From Ferrovibrio sp041906005 (GTDB lineage Bacteria > Pseudomonadota > Alphaproteobacteria > Ferrovibrionales > Ferrovibrionaceae), in assembly GCF_041906005.1 (NCBI RefSeq), contig NZ_JAYRJY010000001.1:1240001-1304000 (forward strand): a DNA stretch of 64,000 nt, in the 5' to 3' direction. The translations under genes and the position numbers were made by a program. Below, piece after piece: positions 35,130 through 44,510 of this stretch; position 1 is the stretch's first letter; every line of letters starts with the position of its first letter. The notes beneath the pieces were generated by a model. It was given only the letters and a program-made list of their open reading frames with translations, did no database searches and was not told where the DNA came from.

Positions 35130-36218
35130 TCAGCCTTTCATGACGTCGGTGAGGGCGGCGATCACCATGTCGTCTTCCTCCACCGTGCCGATGGACAGGC
35201 GCAGGGCGTCGGTCAGGCCATAGCCGCCCATGCCGCGCAGGATCAGGCCGCGCCGGCGCAGGGCTTCGTCGGCCCGCTTGACCTGCTCGGCCCCGCCGGG
35301 GAAACGCATCAGGATGAAATTCGCCACGCTGGGCAGGACTTCAAGGCCAAGCTTCTGCAACGCCGCCGTGACACGCGCCACTTCGGCATCGTTATGGGCA
35401 CGCGCCTTCTCGACCCAGGCGGTGTCTTCCAGCGCGGCGACGCCGGCAGCCTGGGCGGCGGCATTGACGTTGAAGGGACCACGCACGCGGTTGAGCACGT
35501 CGATCACGTTGGCCGGCGCATAGGCCCAGCCCAGCCGCAAGGCCGCTAGGCCGTAGATCTTGGAGAATGTGCGCAGCACCATGGTGTTGTCGGAGCCGGC
35601 CACCAGCTCCATGCCGTTGGAATAGTCGTTGCGGCTGACATATTCGGCATAGGCCGCGTCGATCACCAGCAGCACGCCATCGGGCAGGCCGGCGCGCAGG
35701 CGACGCAATTCGGCAGCCGGAATATACGTGCCGGTGGGATTGTTCGGGTTGGTGAGGAAGACCAGCCGCGTCTTCGGCGTGACAGCCGCCAGGATGGCAT
35801 CCACATCGGCGGTGAAGTTCTTCTCCGCCACCTTCACCGGCGTCGCGCCACGGGCCTGCGTGGCAATCGGATACATCATGAAGCCGTATTGCGAATAGAT
35901 CACCTCGTCGCCCGGGCCGACATAGGCGGCACAGATCAGCGAGATCATCTCGTCCGAGCCGTTCGAGCAGACGATGTTCTCGGCCGGGATGCCGTAGTGT
36001 TTCGCCAGCGCCTGACGCAACGCATCCACCGCGCCGTCGGGATAGCGGTGCAGCTCGGTCGCCATCTGCTGGAACACCGCCATCGCCTTCGGGCTGGGGC
36101 CAAGCGGCGTTTCGTTGGACGACAGCTTGTGCACCTTGGTGACGCCGGGCACTTTGCCTTCGCCGCCCTTGTAGGGGGCGATATCGAGAATTCCGGGTTG
36201 CGGCTTCGGCGCGGTCAC
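35130..36218 (-). CDS. hisC: Histidinol-phosphate aminotransferase
   Basis: PLP transaminase of histidine synthesis; such enzymes often also serve phenylpyruvate/prephenate, which fits its place between chorismate mutase and tyrC. 362 residues from GTG 36218, chosen because AAGGAG lies eight bases upstream. Motifs: HKLSSNETPLGPSP, NPNNPTGTYI, IDAAYAEYV, and the PLP lysine in RTFSKIYGLAALRLGW. It lies 28 bp after the chorismate mutase gene in the same operon. Confidence 0.93.
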   Translation of the reverse strand: MTAPKPQPGILDIAPYKGGEGKVPGVTKVHKLSSNETPLGPSPKAMAVFQQMATELHRYPDGAVDALRQALAKHYGIPAENIVCSNGSDEMISLICAAYVGPGDEVIYSQYGFMMYPIATQARGATPVKVAEKNFTADVDAILAAVTPKTRLVFLTNPNNPTGTYIPAAELRRLRAGLPDGVLLVIDAAYAEYVSRNDYSNGMELVAGSDNTMVLRTFSKIYGLAALRLGWAYAPANVIDVLNRVRGPFNVNAAAQAAGVAALEDTAWVEKARAHNDAEVARVTAALQKLGLEVLPSVANFILMRFPGGAEQVKRADEALRRRGLILRGMGGYGLTDALRLSIGTVEEDDMVIAALTDVMKG

Positions 36219-36246
36219 GGCAGGCACTCCTTGGTCGAAATCGATG

Positions 36247-37116
36247 TTACGCCGGATCGGCGGGCAGCGGCACGGCATAGGCGCCGATCACCACCGCATC
36301 GTCGATCAGTTTCGGGTCGGCGGCAATCAGCGCGGCCAGCCGGGCATCGTCGGCGGCCATGAATCCGTCGCTTTCCAGCAGCACGCGGGCGCCATCCTCG
36401 CCGCGGCGATGCTGGGCCAGCACCCGGCCTTCCAGGCCCACCTGGGCCAGCAGGGCGGAAATGCGGGCGATGCTGGGGGCGGACTCGGTCATGGCCAGCA
36501 CCAGCAGGCTGCGATCCTCACCCGATTCCTCGGGCGCGGCATTGGCGATCACATAGGCGTCCAGCTCGGCCAGGCTGCCGCGCGGATTGGGCACGAAGGG
36601 CAGCCGGGCGATCACGCGCGGCGTATCGGGCGAACGCGAGGCGAGCTGCGGCCACCAGCTTTCCTTCTCGCCATCTTCGGGCTGGGCCATCACGCCGATG
36701 GCGGCCGGCTGGGCCGAGATGGCGCGCATAACCGCCGTGGCCGTGGTGCAGAGCTGCAGCGGCGTGGTGGAGCCATACCAGTCGCGCGCCAGATCCCAGC
36801 GCGCGGCCGACTTGTTGGGGGCGTGCACCGCCACCTTCACGGTCCGGGCCTGCACCGGATAGAGCGCGGCGATCATCTCGCGCCAGATCCGCGACACCGA
36901 GGCGGCCGGCAGGCCGCCGCGATGGCGGGCGATCAGATGACGGATGATCTGGGCCTCGCGGCCCGGCCGCAGGAAGCCCTCCTCGCCGGTGCTGCGCTTG
37001 GTGGTCGCCACGCGCTGGACGGCCTCGGCGCGCCGGCGCAACAGATCCAGGATCTGGTCGTCCAGCACGTCGATCTCGCGCCGCAAATCGGCCAGGCTCG
37101 GGGTATGGTCACTCAT
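36247..37116 (-). CDS. Chorismate mutase with prephenate-dehydratase-like C-terminal region
   Basis: 289 residues. The N-terminal AroQ-type chorismate mutase domain (about 8-90: LRREIDVLDDQILDLLRRRA, then MIAALYPVQ) should convert chorismate to prephenate. The remainder resembles a diverged prephenate dehydratase plus ACT-like region, but the usual TRF catalytic motif of dehydratase is not visible, so a second activity is doubtful. First gene of the CM-hisC-tyrC operon and divergent from metX. Confidence 0.83.
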   Translation of the reverse strand: MSDHTPSLADLRREIDVLDDQILDLLRRRAEAVQRVATTKRSTGEEGFLRPGREAQIIRHLIARHRGGLPAASVSRIWREMIAALYPVQARTVKVAVHAPNKSAARWDLARDWYGSTTPLQLCTTATAVMRAISAQPAAIGVMAQPEDGEKESWWPQLASRSPDTPRVIARLPFVPNPRGSLAELDAYVIANAAPEESGEDRSLLVLAMTESAPSIARISALLAQVGLEGRVLAQHRRGEDGARVLLESDGFMAADDARLAALIAADPKLIDDAVVIGAYAVPLPADPA

Positions 37117-37157
37117 GGGAAACAGGATACCGGGGGCTGAAAAAACCGCATAGTCTT

Positions 37158-37244
37158 AGGGGCTTCGCCCCTGAAAAGCAAAGAAAACATTGACACCATC
37201 GGCGGGGGTCACTAAGCACGGGGACCCGCGCCGGACAGGGTCCC
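37158..37244 (+). promoter_or_regulatory. metX promoter/leader with two mutually exclusive stems
   Basis: A small hairpin AGGGGC/GCCCCT (37158-37172) lies in the divergent region. TTGACA at 37190 could be a -35. In the leader, GGGTC (37206-37210) can pair with GACCC (37223-37227), but GACCC is also part of GGGACCC (37221-37227), which pairs perfectly with GGGTCCC (37238-37244). I could not match it to a SAM-II or SAH riboswitch core by eye. Confidence 0.4.
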
Positions 37245-37321
37245 GGCCAGGCTTCGCCACGCCCGTCAGGGCCGGCGGAAATCCCCGCTCCAAGCCCTGT
37301 AGGATATCCCGGCTGCCTGCC

Positions 37322-38512
37322 ATGAGTGCCGCACTCCCCCCTTTGTCCCGCCACGATCCCGTCGGTCCCGGCCACCGGGTCACCCTGGGCGAAACCTTGG
37401 CCCTGAAGCTCGATTGCGGGCTCGACCTCGGCCCCTACCAGATCGCCTATACGACCTATGGGCATCTGAATGCCGAGAAGTCGAACGCCATCCTGATCTG
37501 CCACGCGCTCACCATGGACCAGCATGTAGCGAACACCCATCCGGTGACCGGCAAGCCGGGCTGGTGGCTGACCGCCGTGGGCCCGGGCAAGATCATCGAC
37601 ACCGATAGATTCTTCGTGATCTGCGCCAATGTGCTGGGCGGCTGCATGGGCTCGTCGGGCCCGGCCGAAACCGATCCGGCCACCGGCAAACCCTATGGCC
37701 TGCGCTTCCCCGTCATCACCATCCGCGACATGGTGAATGCCCAGGCCATGCTGCTGGACCACCTGGGCATCCACCAGCTGTTCTGCGTGATCGGCGGCTC
37801 GATGGGCGGCATGCAGGTGCTGCAATGGGCGGCGAGTTATCCCGACCGCGTCTTCTCGGCCATCCCGATGGCCACTGCGGCCAAGCATTCGGCGCAGAAC
37901 ATCGCCTTCCACGAGGTGGGGCGCCAGGCGATCTATGCCGATCCGCAATGGCACCAGGGCGATTATTTCGATCACGACACCATTCCGCGCGCCGGCCTGG
38001 CCGTGGCACGCATGGCAGCCCATATCACCTACCTGTCGGAAGCAGCATTACACCGCAAGTTCGGCCGCAACCTGCAGAACCGCGAACGCATCACCTATGG
38101 CTTCGAGACCGAGTTCCAGGTGGAAAGCTACCTGCTGCACCAGGGCTCGACCTTCGTGGAGCGGTTCGACGCCAACTCCTATCTCTACATCACCCGCGCG
38201 ATGGATTATTTCGACCTGGCGGCCCAATTCGCCGACAAGGGGGCGGGCGGCAATCTCGCCAACGCCTTCCAGGGCACGAAGACCCGCTTCTGCGTCGTTT
38301 CCTTCACCTCCGACTGGCTTTTCCCCACGGCGGAAAGCAAGGAGATCGTGCGCGCCCTGAACGCCGCCGCCGCCAATGTCAGCTTCGTCGAGATCGAGAC
38401 CGACAAGGGCCACGATGCCTTCCTGCTGGACGAGCCGGTGATGTTCCGCACGCTGAAAGGCTTCATCGAGGGCTGCGCCGAACAGCGCGGTCTGAACGGG
38501 AGCCAGAAATGA
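37322..38512 (+). CDS. metX: Homoserine O-acetyltransferase
   Basis: Acylates homoserine at the start of methionine synthesis. The 396-residue alpha/beta-hydrolase-fold enzyme starts MSAALPPLSRHDP. The nucleophile elbow is GGSMGGMQVLQW; NVLGGCMGSSGP is the family's conserved loop; Asp in SFTSDWLFP and His in KGHDAFLLD complete the triad. Longer in-frame starts would read through the structured leader and are unlikely. The metW start overlaps the stop (ATGA), the classic metXW pair. Confidence 0.95.
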   Translation: MSAALPPLSRHDPVGPGHRVTLGETLALKLDCGLDLGPYQIAYTTYGHLNAEKSNAILICHALTMDQHVANTHPVTGKPGWWLTAVGPGKIIDTDRFFVICANVLGGCMGSSGPAETDPATGKPYGLRFPVITIRDMVNAQAMLLDHLGIHQLFCVIGGSMGGMQVLQWAASYPDRVFSAIPMATAAKHSAQNIAFHEVGRQAIYADPQWHQGDYFDHDTIPRAGLAVARMAAHITYLSEAALHRKFGRNLQNRERITYGFETEFQVESYLLHQGSTFVERFDANSYLYITRAMDYFDLAAQFADKGAGGNLANAFQGTKTRFCVVSFTSDWLFPTAESKEIVRALNAAAANVSFVEIETDKGHDAFLLDEPVMFRTLKGFIEGCAEQRGLNGSQK

Positions 38513-39135
38513 GTAACGGCAGCACACACAGGGACATCCGCCGCGACCTGCTGATGATCGCGGACATGGTGGCGCCGCAAAGCCGCCTGCTGGATGTCGG
38601 CTGCGGCGACGGCGCGCTGCTGGAATACCTGGCGCGCGAGAAGCAGGTGGATGGACGCGGCATCGAGATCCGCCAGAGCGGCGTGAATGCCTGCGTGGCG
38701 CGGGGCCTTTCCGTGATCCAGGGCGACGCCGATACCGACCTGCCGGATTATCCCGATGCCGCCTTCGACTACGTGGTGCTGAGTCTGACCCTGCAGGCCA
38801 CGCGCAATCCGCGCAAGGTGCTGCACGAGATGCTGCGCATCGGCCGGCGCGCCATCGTGTCGTTTCCCAATTTCGCCTATTGGCGGGTGCGGCTGCAGCT
38901 GATGTTCGGCGGCCGCATGCCGATGACGGCGGCGCTGGACGATCCCTGGTACGAGACGCAGAACATCCATCTCTGCACCATCCAGGATTTCGACGAGCTC
39001 TGCGCCCGCGATGGTTTCGTCGTCGAGCAGCGCATCGCCGTGGACGGCCATGGCAACCGCAGCGGCTGGAAGCTGCAGGGTGCGGCGGCCAACTGGTTCG
39101 GCGCCCAGGCGGTCTATGTATTGCACCGCCGATAG
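38509..39135 (+). CDS. metW: MetW, methionine biosynthesis methyltransferase-like protein
   Basis: A 208-residue SAM-binding-fold protein (LLDVGCGDGALLEYL), with SFPNFAYWRVRLQLMFGG and WYETQNIHLCTIQDF typical of MetW. Together with MetX it is needed for efficient homoserine acetylation in several proteobacteria; a methyl-transfer reaction has not been clearly assigned. Coupled to metX by a four-base overlap. Confidence 0.94.
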   Translation: MSNGSTHRDIRRDLLMIADMVAPQSRLLDVGCGDGALLEYLAREKQVDGRGIEIRQSGVNACVARGLSVIQGDADTDLPDYPDAAFDYVVLSLTLQATRNPRKVLHEMLRIGRRAIVSFPNFAYWRVRLQLMFGGRMPMTAALDDPWYETQNIHLCTIQDFDELCARDGFVVEQRIAVDGHGNRSGWKLQGAAANWFGAQAVYVLHRR

Positions 39136-39156
39136 GCGGTGCGGGCGGCCCATGTT

Positions 39157-39939
39157 TTACGCCGGCGCGGGACCTGAACCGCCATCCTCACGAAAGCTGC
39201 GCTCGGCCCGCAGCCGCGCCGAGGGCGACGGATTGAGTACGAAGGCGCGCTGCTTCTGCTTCACGGCGCGGGCCGGCACGCCGGCATAGACCTGCTTCTC
39301 GGCCTCCACCAGCAACACGCCGGAAAACCGGCTCCACAGGATCTCGCCCGTCTTCTCCCAGGCGTTCACCGCCTTGATCACGAAGGCGCGGTCCGACGGC
39401 GGCAGCCACAAGGCGGCCTGCGACGCGGTCGGCGAGAACATCGCATCGCGCATCAGCCGCGTGAGCTGCGGCGGTGTATACGGGTGGCCCTGGCCGAAGG
39501 GCGTCGCTTCGATATGCGCCCACAGGCCGCGCCGGTTCGGCACCACAGCCAGCAGCCGGCCCTGCGGGGTGAGCACCCGCCACACCTCGCGCAGCAGGGC
39601 GCGGGTGTTTTCCGAATTCTCCAGCGCGTGCATCAGCAGCAGGCGGTCGACGGAGGCATCGGGCAGCGGCAGGTCGTCCTCGTCCACCAGCATGACGCGG
39701 CCGGGCAGGCCGCGCGGCCAGCGCACCACGCCCTGCGGCCCGGGCATGGCGGCGATCACCCGCTCGGCCTCGCCCTCGAAAATGCGCAGATAGGGCGTGG
39801 CATAGCCGAGGCCAAGCACTGTCAAACCATGAACATCGGGCCAGAAGGCGCGCAGTTTCGGCCGCAGCAGGCGGCGCACCGCCCGCCCCAGCGGGTTGGC
39901 GTAGAATTCGCGCAGATCGATGATGTCCGGCCGCAGCAT
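39157..39939 (-). CDS. Class I SAM-dependent methyltransferase
   Basis: A 260-residue cytosolic protein with a methyltransferase fold. The SAM motif I is VLGLGYATPYL, and a Methyltransf_11-type core follows (LPLPDASVDRLLLMHALE, then LREVWRVLTPQGRLLAVVPN). The C-terminus is basic. Substrate unknown. In many alphaproteobacteria this gene is divergent from gloB, as here; its start is 43 bp from gloB. Confidence 0.85.
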   Translation of the reverse strand: MLRPDIIDLREFYANPLGRAVRRLLRPKLRAFWPDVHGLTVLGLGYATPYLRIFEGEAERVIAAMPGPQGVVRWPRGLPGRVMLVDEDDLPLPDASVDRLLLMHALENSENTRALLREVWRVLTPQGRLLAVVPNRRGLWAHIEATPFGQGHPYTPPQLTRLMRDAMFSPTASQAALWLPPSDRAFVIKAVNAWEKTGEILWSRFSGVLLVEAEKQVYAGVPARAVKQKQRAFVLNPSPSARLRAERSFREDGGSGPAPA

Positions 39940-39982
39940 GGCGCTATATTAGCAGCTTCCCGTCCGACTTGAGAACGATGCC

Positions 39983-40756
39983 ATGCCCCTCGATATCGTG
40001 CAGATTCCCGTGCTGAACGACAATTACGTCTACCTCGCCCATGATCCGGCGACGGGCGCCACCGGCGTGGTCGATCCCGCCGTGCATGAGCCGGTGCTGG
40101 CCGAACTGCGCAAACGCGGCTGGACACTCACGCATATCCTCAACACCCACCATCATCCCGATCATGTGGGCGGCAACCTGGCGCTGAAAGAGGCCACCGG
40201 TTGCCAGATCGTGGGCCCGCAGGCCGATGCCGACCGCATTCCGGGTATCGACGTGGCGCTGAAGGACGGCGAGACCTGGCGCCTGGGCAAGGAGGAAGCC
40301 CGCATCTTCGACGTGCCCGGCCACACGAAGGGCCATATCGCCTTCTGGTTCGCCAACTCGAATGCCCTGTTCTGCGGCGACACGCTGTTCTCGCTGGGTT
40401 GCGGCCGGCTGTTCGAGGGCACGCCTTCGCAGATGTGGGCGTCGCTGAGCAAGCTCGGCGCCCTGCCCGACGACACGCGTGTTTACTGCGCCCATGAATA
40501 TACGGAATCGAATGCGCGCTTTGCCGTCACCGTCGAGCCGGACAATGCGGTGCTGACCGCGCGGTATGCCGCGATCAGGGCGGCGCGGGCCAAGGGTGAG
40601 CCGACCGTGCCGTCGCTGCTGGGAGAGGAGAAAGCCACCAACCCCTTCCTGCGGCCGATGAGCGCAAACCTGCGCGCGACCTTGGGGCTGGCAGATGCCG
40701 ACGACGTGGCGGTGTTCGCCGAGACGCGCAGGAGGAAGGACAGCTTCAGGGGTTGA
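39983..40756 (+). CDS. gloB: Hydroxyacylglutathione hydrolase (glyoxalase II)
   Basis: Hydrolyses S-lactoylglutathione, the second step of methylglyoxal detoxification. In the 257-residue protein, the binuclear metal site is THHHPDHVGG, with further ligands in VPGHTKGHIAF, FCGDTLF and CAHEYTESNARF; the C-terminal helical domain contacts glutathione. The last 11 bases overlap the convergent substrate-binding protein gene. Confidence 0.95.
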   Translation: MPLDIVQIPVLNDNYVYLAHDPATGATGVVDPAVHEPVLAELRKRGWTLTHILNTHHHPDHVGGNLALKEATGCQIVGPQADADRIPGIDVALKDGETWRLGKEEARIFDVPGHTKGHIAFWFANSNALFCGDTLFSLGCGRLFEGTPSQMWASLSKLGALPDDTRVYCAHEYTESNARFAVTVEPDNAVLTARYAAIRAARAKGEPTVPSLLGEEKATNPFLRPMSANLRATLGLADADDVAVFAETRRRKDSFRG

Positions 40757-41552
40757 TGGCGACGTAGACCGGCGTCAGCTCGGCATAGGTAGCATCGCGC
40801 AATTCGCCGATCATGGCCCAGAGCCGCTCGGCGAAATCGTGGTTGGCGGCATGAAAGGCACGGCCAAGCGGCACGTGGAAATCCTCGATCAGCACCGGCG
40901 GCATCACCTTTTCGATACGGGCCGCGGCCTGCGTGTCGGCCTGCATGGTCACCTGGCGGTCGCCGATGATGTCGAGCGACACCACGGCATCGACGCGCTC
41001 CAGCGCCAGCATGGCAAACATCTGGCCGCTGCTTTCGATGCGGATGATCTCGATGCCCTGGGCCTGCAAGGCATCGGCCACCAGCTGGGTGCTGCTGACG
41101 GCGAGCGGCGTGGTGAGGCCGCCCAGGCGCCGGCCATCCCAGGTGATGGCGCTGCCCTGCCGGCGATAGAGCGAATGGGCCAGGCGGGCGGCGTAGCGCG
41201 CGGCATCGGGCTGGCCGTCGCGCATGGGGAAAACCAGATCGCGGGCGCGCTCGGCGGAATAGCGGAAGCCAAGGATGCCGTCCTGCCGGCCGGCCTTCAC
41301 TTCCTGAATCATGCGCCGCGCCGGCATGCGGGTGAGATGCAACCGGCCGCCAAGGCGCCCGACCGCGCGCTGCACCAGTTCAACGGCAATGCCGGGCCGC
41401 GCCGGAATGGCGGGACCGATGCCGGAAAGATAGGGGCTGGCATCCTGCTCGATATAGGCCAGCCGCAGCTCGGCCGCGCGGGCGGACGAAAACAAGGCAG
41501 GCAACAATAGACCCAGCAGAACCAGGCCAGTGATGGCGAGCGGACGAATCAT
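40746..41552 (-). CDS. Periplasmic solute-binding-like protein (SBP_bac_3 type)
   Basis: 268 residues from ATG 41552, with a signal peptide (about 1-28, ending SSARA-AEL). The fold looks like a type 3 extracellular solute-binding protein: LRLAYIEQDASPYL, PGIAVELVQRAVGRLGG, DGILGFRYSAER and LGGLTTPLAVSSTQ. No permease or ATPase is adjacent, so it may be an orphan receptor or serve a transporter elsewhere. Confidence 0.78.
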   Translation of the reverse strand: MIRPLAITGLVLLGLLLPALFSSARAAELRLAYIEQDASPYLSGIGPAIPARPGIAVELVQRAVGRLGGRLHLTRMPARRMIQEVKAGRQDGILGFRYSAERARDLVFPMRDGQPDAARYAARLAHSLYRRQGSAITWDGRRLGGLTTPLAVSSTQLVADALQAQGIEIIRIESSGQMFAMLALERVDAVVSLDIIGDRQVTMQADTQAAARIEKVMPPVLIEDFHVPLGRAFHAANHDFAERLWAMIGELRDATYAELTPVYVAINP

Positions 41553-41619
41553 TATCGCCCAGTCTAGCCACGGAAACCGGATCACGGAATACGATAGTAA
41601 TGCAAGTGGCGCTTTCATA

Positions 41620-41699
41620 CGTCATGGCCGGACTTGATCCGGCCATCCACGTCTTGCCGATGAAATCGTGGATACCCGGGTCAAGCCCGGGTATGACGA
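41620..41699. repeat. Intergenic palindromic repeat pair
   Basis: CGTCATGGCCGGACTTGATC/CGGCCATCCACG followed by CGTGGATACCCGGGTC/GCCCGGGTATGACG. Same two-unit layout as the copies at 2580, 15525 and 63770. Confidence 0.8.
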
Positions 41700-41714
41700 T
41701 GCATGTGTCGTTCT

Positions 41715-42323
41715 TCAGAGCGGCCGGCGCGCCTTCAGCGCGGCGCCCAGGGTGCCGTCGTCGAGGTAATCGAGTTCGCCGCCGACCGGCACGCCATGGG
41801 CGAGCCGCGAAATGGCAACGCCCGTATTCTGCAGGCGGTCGGTGATGTAATGCGCCGTGGTCTGGCCTTCCACCGTGGCGTTGGTGGCGATGATGACCTC
41901 GCGGATCTTCCGCTCGCCTGCCTGCCCAGCCTGCACACGGGCGATCAGGCTGTCGACATTGAGATCGCTGGGCCCCACGCCATCCAGCGCCGAGAGCGTG
42001 CCGCCCAGCACATGATAGCGACCGCGGAACACACCGGCACGTTCCAGCGCCCACAGATCGGCCACGCTTTCCACCACGCAGATCAGGCCGGCATCGCGGC
42101 GGTCGTCGGTGCAGATGGCGCAGGGATCGCGGGTGTCGAGGTTGCCGCAGACGGAACAGGCATGCACGCTGTCGCCCACCTCGCGCAAGGAGGCCGCCAG
42201 CGGATTGAGCAGGGCGTCTTTTTTCTTGAGCAGATGCAGGGCGGCGCGACGCGCCGAACGCGGGCCCAGGCCGGGCAGGCGCGCCAGCAGCTGGATCAGC
42301 CGCTCGATCTCGGGACCAGCCAT
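41715..42323 (-). CDS. recR: Recombination protein RecR
   Basis: With RecO/RecF, loads RecA on gapped DNA. 202 residues: N-terminal helix-hairpin-helix (LLARLPGLGPRSARRAALHL), the zinc finger CSVCGNLDTRDPCAIC, then a Toprim domain (ICVVESVADLWALE) and the C-terminal TTAHYITDRL Walker B-like region. Third in the dnaX-ybaB-recR order, with 10 bases to ybaB. Confidence 0.96.
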   Translation of the reverse strand: MAGPEIERLIQLLARLPGLGPRSARRAALHLLKKKDALLNPLAASLREVGDSVHACSVCGNLDTRDPCAICTDDRRDAGLICVVESVADLWALERAGVFRGRYHVLGGTLSALDGVGPSDLNVDSLIARVQAGQAGERKIREVIIATNATVEGQTTAHYITDRLQNTGVAISRLAHGVPVGGELDYLDDGTLGAALKARRPL

Positions 42324-42333
42324 GAGAGAAAAC

Positions 42334-42657
42334 TCAGAATGGCAGCTTCATGCCCGGCGGCAGCGGCAGGCCGGCGGTGAGCTTCTGCATCTCGTCGGCC
42401 ATTTCGCGGTCGGCGCGGGCCTTGGCATCGGCATGGGCCGCCTTGATCAGGTCTTCCAGCACCTCGACCTCGGCCTGCACCAGCAGCGAGGGATCGATCT
42501 TCACGCCGCGCAGTTCGCTTTTGCCATTCAGCGTGACGACCACCATGCCGCCGCCGGCCGAACCCTGCACCTCGCGCTGCTCCAGCTCGGCCTGCATTTC
42601 CTGCATGCGCTGCTGCATCTGCTGGGCCTGTTTCAGCATGTTGCCGAGATTCTTCAT
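42334..42657 (-). CDS. ybaB: YbaB/EbfC nucleoid-associated protein
   Basis: 107 residues with the family hallmark start MKNLGNMLKQAQQMQQRMQE and the central VTLNGKSELRGVKIDPSLL. Small dimeric DNA-binding protein, encoded between dnaX and recR in most bacteria. Confidence 0.94.
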   Translation of the reverse strand: MKNLGNMLKQAQQMQQRMQEMQAELEQREVQGSAGGGMVVVTLNGKSELRGVKIDPSLLVQAEVEVLEDLIKAAHADAKARADREMADEMQKLTAGLPLPPGMKLPF

Positions 42658-42671
42658 GGCGAACTCCTATC

Positions 42672-44426
42672 TCAATCCAGCTCGTCGAGCGGATCGATAT
42701 CGTCGGTGACATACCCGTCGCCGGCCTCCTCCGCTTCCGAAGCCTCGGGCTCGGGCGGCGCGGCCTGACGCACGGCATCCAGCACGGCGCCGGGGAAAGC
42801 GGTGAGCACGGCCTGCACCAGCGGATGCGCCTGCACATGGGCGCGGCGGCGGGATTCCTCGGCCTGCTCCTGCTCGGCCAAAGTCGGCTCGCCCGGCAGC
42901 TTGCTTAAACTCACCACCCAACGCTGGCCGGTCCAGGTTTTCAGCTTCTCGATCAGGCGGCCGGGCAGGTCGTGATGCGCGCCGGGTTCGAGCCGCAGTT
43001 CGATGCGGCCGGCCTCGAAACTGACCGGATGCACGTCGTTGTAGAGTTCAGCCGCGAGGATGCCTTCGCGCATGTCCTTGGCGAGTTGCACCAGCGCGGG
43101 GAAGCTGGTCGGCATGGTGGCGAGTGCGACGGTTTCGCCCGGCTGCGGTGCGGGCGAGACAGCAGCCCGCGGCTGCGCGGCGACGGCGGTTGCGGTGGCG
43201 CCCGCACCATTCCCGCCACCACCGCCCAGCGGCGCACGCGGACCGCCGGGCGCAACGCCGGGGCCACCCTTCTCTTTCCATTCCTTGGCCAGATCGGCCG
43301 GACTGGGCAGATCGGCAGCATAAGCGAAGCGTACCAGCACCATCTCGGCCGCTGCCAGCGGCACCGGGGCGTAGCGCACCTCGGCCAGGCCCTTCAGCAG
43401 CATCTGCCACGAGCGCGCCAGCACCGGCATGCCCAGCTTGGCGGCGAGTTCCTTGCCGCGCTGGCGCTGGCTTTCGGGCAGGGTGACATCGTCGGGCGAG
43501 CCGCCGATCACCTTCACGCGCGTCAGCCAGTGGGTGAGATCGAGCAGATCCTGCATCACGACAGCGGGATCGGCGCCGAGATTGTACTGCGCCTGCAGGT
43601 TATCCAGCGCCTCGGCCAGTTTGCCGTGCAGCAGCAGGTCGAGCAGCGCGAAGACCTGGCCGCGATCGGCTAGCCCCAGCATGTCGCGCACCAGCTCGGC
43701 ATTCACGCTGCCCGCGCCATGGGCAATCGCCTGGTCGAGCAATGAGAGGCCGTCGCGCACCGAGCCTTCGGCGGCGCGCGAAATCAGCGTCAGCGCATCC
43801 TCGTCGATCTGCGCGTTTTCGGCTTCGGCGATGCGCTTGAAATGTCCGTTCAGCACGGCGATCTCGACGCGCTTGAGATCGAAACGCTGGCAGCGCGACA
43901 GCACCGTGACCGGCACCTTGCGGATTTCGGTGGTGGCGAAGACGAATTTCACGTGCGGCGGCGGCTCTTCCAGCGTCTTGAGCAGGCCGTTGAAGGCCGC
44001 CGTGGAGAGCATGTGCACTTCGTCGATGATGTAGATCTTGTAGCGCGCCATCGAGGGGGCGTAGCGCACCGCCTCGATGATCTCGCGGATATCATTGATG
44101 CCGGTGCGCGAGGCGGCGTCCATCTCGAACACGTCGGGATGCCGGTCCTCGGCGATGGCCTTGCAGTTGTCGCAGACGCCGCAGGGCGAAATGGTCGGGC
44201 CGCCCTGGCCGTCGGGGCCGGTGCAGTTCAGGGCGCGGGCGATGATGCGGGCGGTGGTGGTCTTGCCCACGCCGCGCACGCCGGTGAGGATGAAGGCCTG
44301 GGCGATGCGGCCGGTGGCGATGGCATTGGTGAGCGTGCGGACCAGCGCATCCTGGCCGATCATCTCGGCGAAATTGCTGGGGCGGTATTTGCGCGCAAGC
44401 ACGCGATAGGGCGCCGGCTGACTCAT
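42672..44426 (-). CDS. dnaX: DNA polymerase III subunit gamma/tau
   Basis: Clamp-loader ATPase of the replicase. 584 residues: YRVLARKYRPSNFAEMIGQ at the start; Walker A in GVRGVGKTTTAR; the zinc-binding Cys set around ISPCGVCDNCKAI; Walker B DEVHMLS; sensor 1 FVFATTEIRK. Beyond about residue 370 the tau-specific part begins, with a Gly/Ala/Pro-rich linker (about 400-435) and a C-terminal polymerase-binding region. I did not find an obvious A AAA AAG slippery site. Downstream genes are ybaB and recR. Confidence 0.95.
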   Translation of the reverse strand: MSQPAPYRVLARKYRPSNFAEMIGQDALVRTLTNAIATGRIAQAFILTGVRGVGKTTTARIIARALNCTGPDGQGGPTISPCGVCDNCKAIAEDRHPDVFEMDAASRTGINDIREIIEAVRYAPSMARYKIYIIDEVHMLSTAAFNGLLKTLEEPPPHVKFVFATTEIRKVPVTVLSRCQRFDLKRVEIAVLNGHFKRIAEAENAQIDEDALTLISRAAEGSVRDGLSLLDQAIAHGAGSVNAELVRDMLGLADRGQVFALLDLLLHGKLAEALDNLQAQYNLGADPAVVMQDLLDLTHWLTRVKVIGGSPDDVTLPESQRQRGKELAAKLGMPVLARSWQMLLKGLAEVRYAPVPLAAAEMVLVRFAYAADLPSPADLAKEWKEKGGPGVAPGGPRAPLGGGGGNGAGATATAVAAQPRAAVSPAPQPGETVALATMPTSFPALVQLAKDMREGILAAELYNDVHPVSFEAGRIELRLEPGAHHDLPGRLIEKLKTWTGQRWVVSLSKLPGEPTLAEQEQAEESRRRAHVQAHPLVQAVLTAFPGAVLDAVRQAAPPEPEASEAEEAGDGYVTDDIDPLDELD

Positions 44427-44510
44427 TCGCTCACAGGCTCATTCGATCACAGGCCCTTTGATTCGATGGGCTGCGCCCGGGCAGCAAGCGCCGGACCTAG
44501 GCAAGGATGC

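Noticed and set aside
37190..37321. SAM-II riboswitch
   Set aside because: Expected by gene context, but the conserved pseudoknot core could not be found by eye; reported only as a structured-leader candidate.
42672..43300. Programmed frameshift site in dnaX
   Set aside because: No A AAA AAG-type slippery heptamer with a downstream hairpin was recognised in the linker region.
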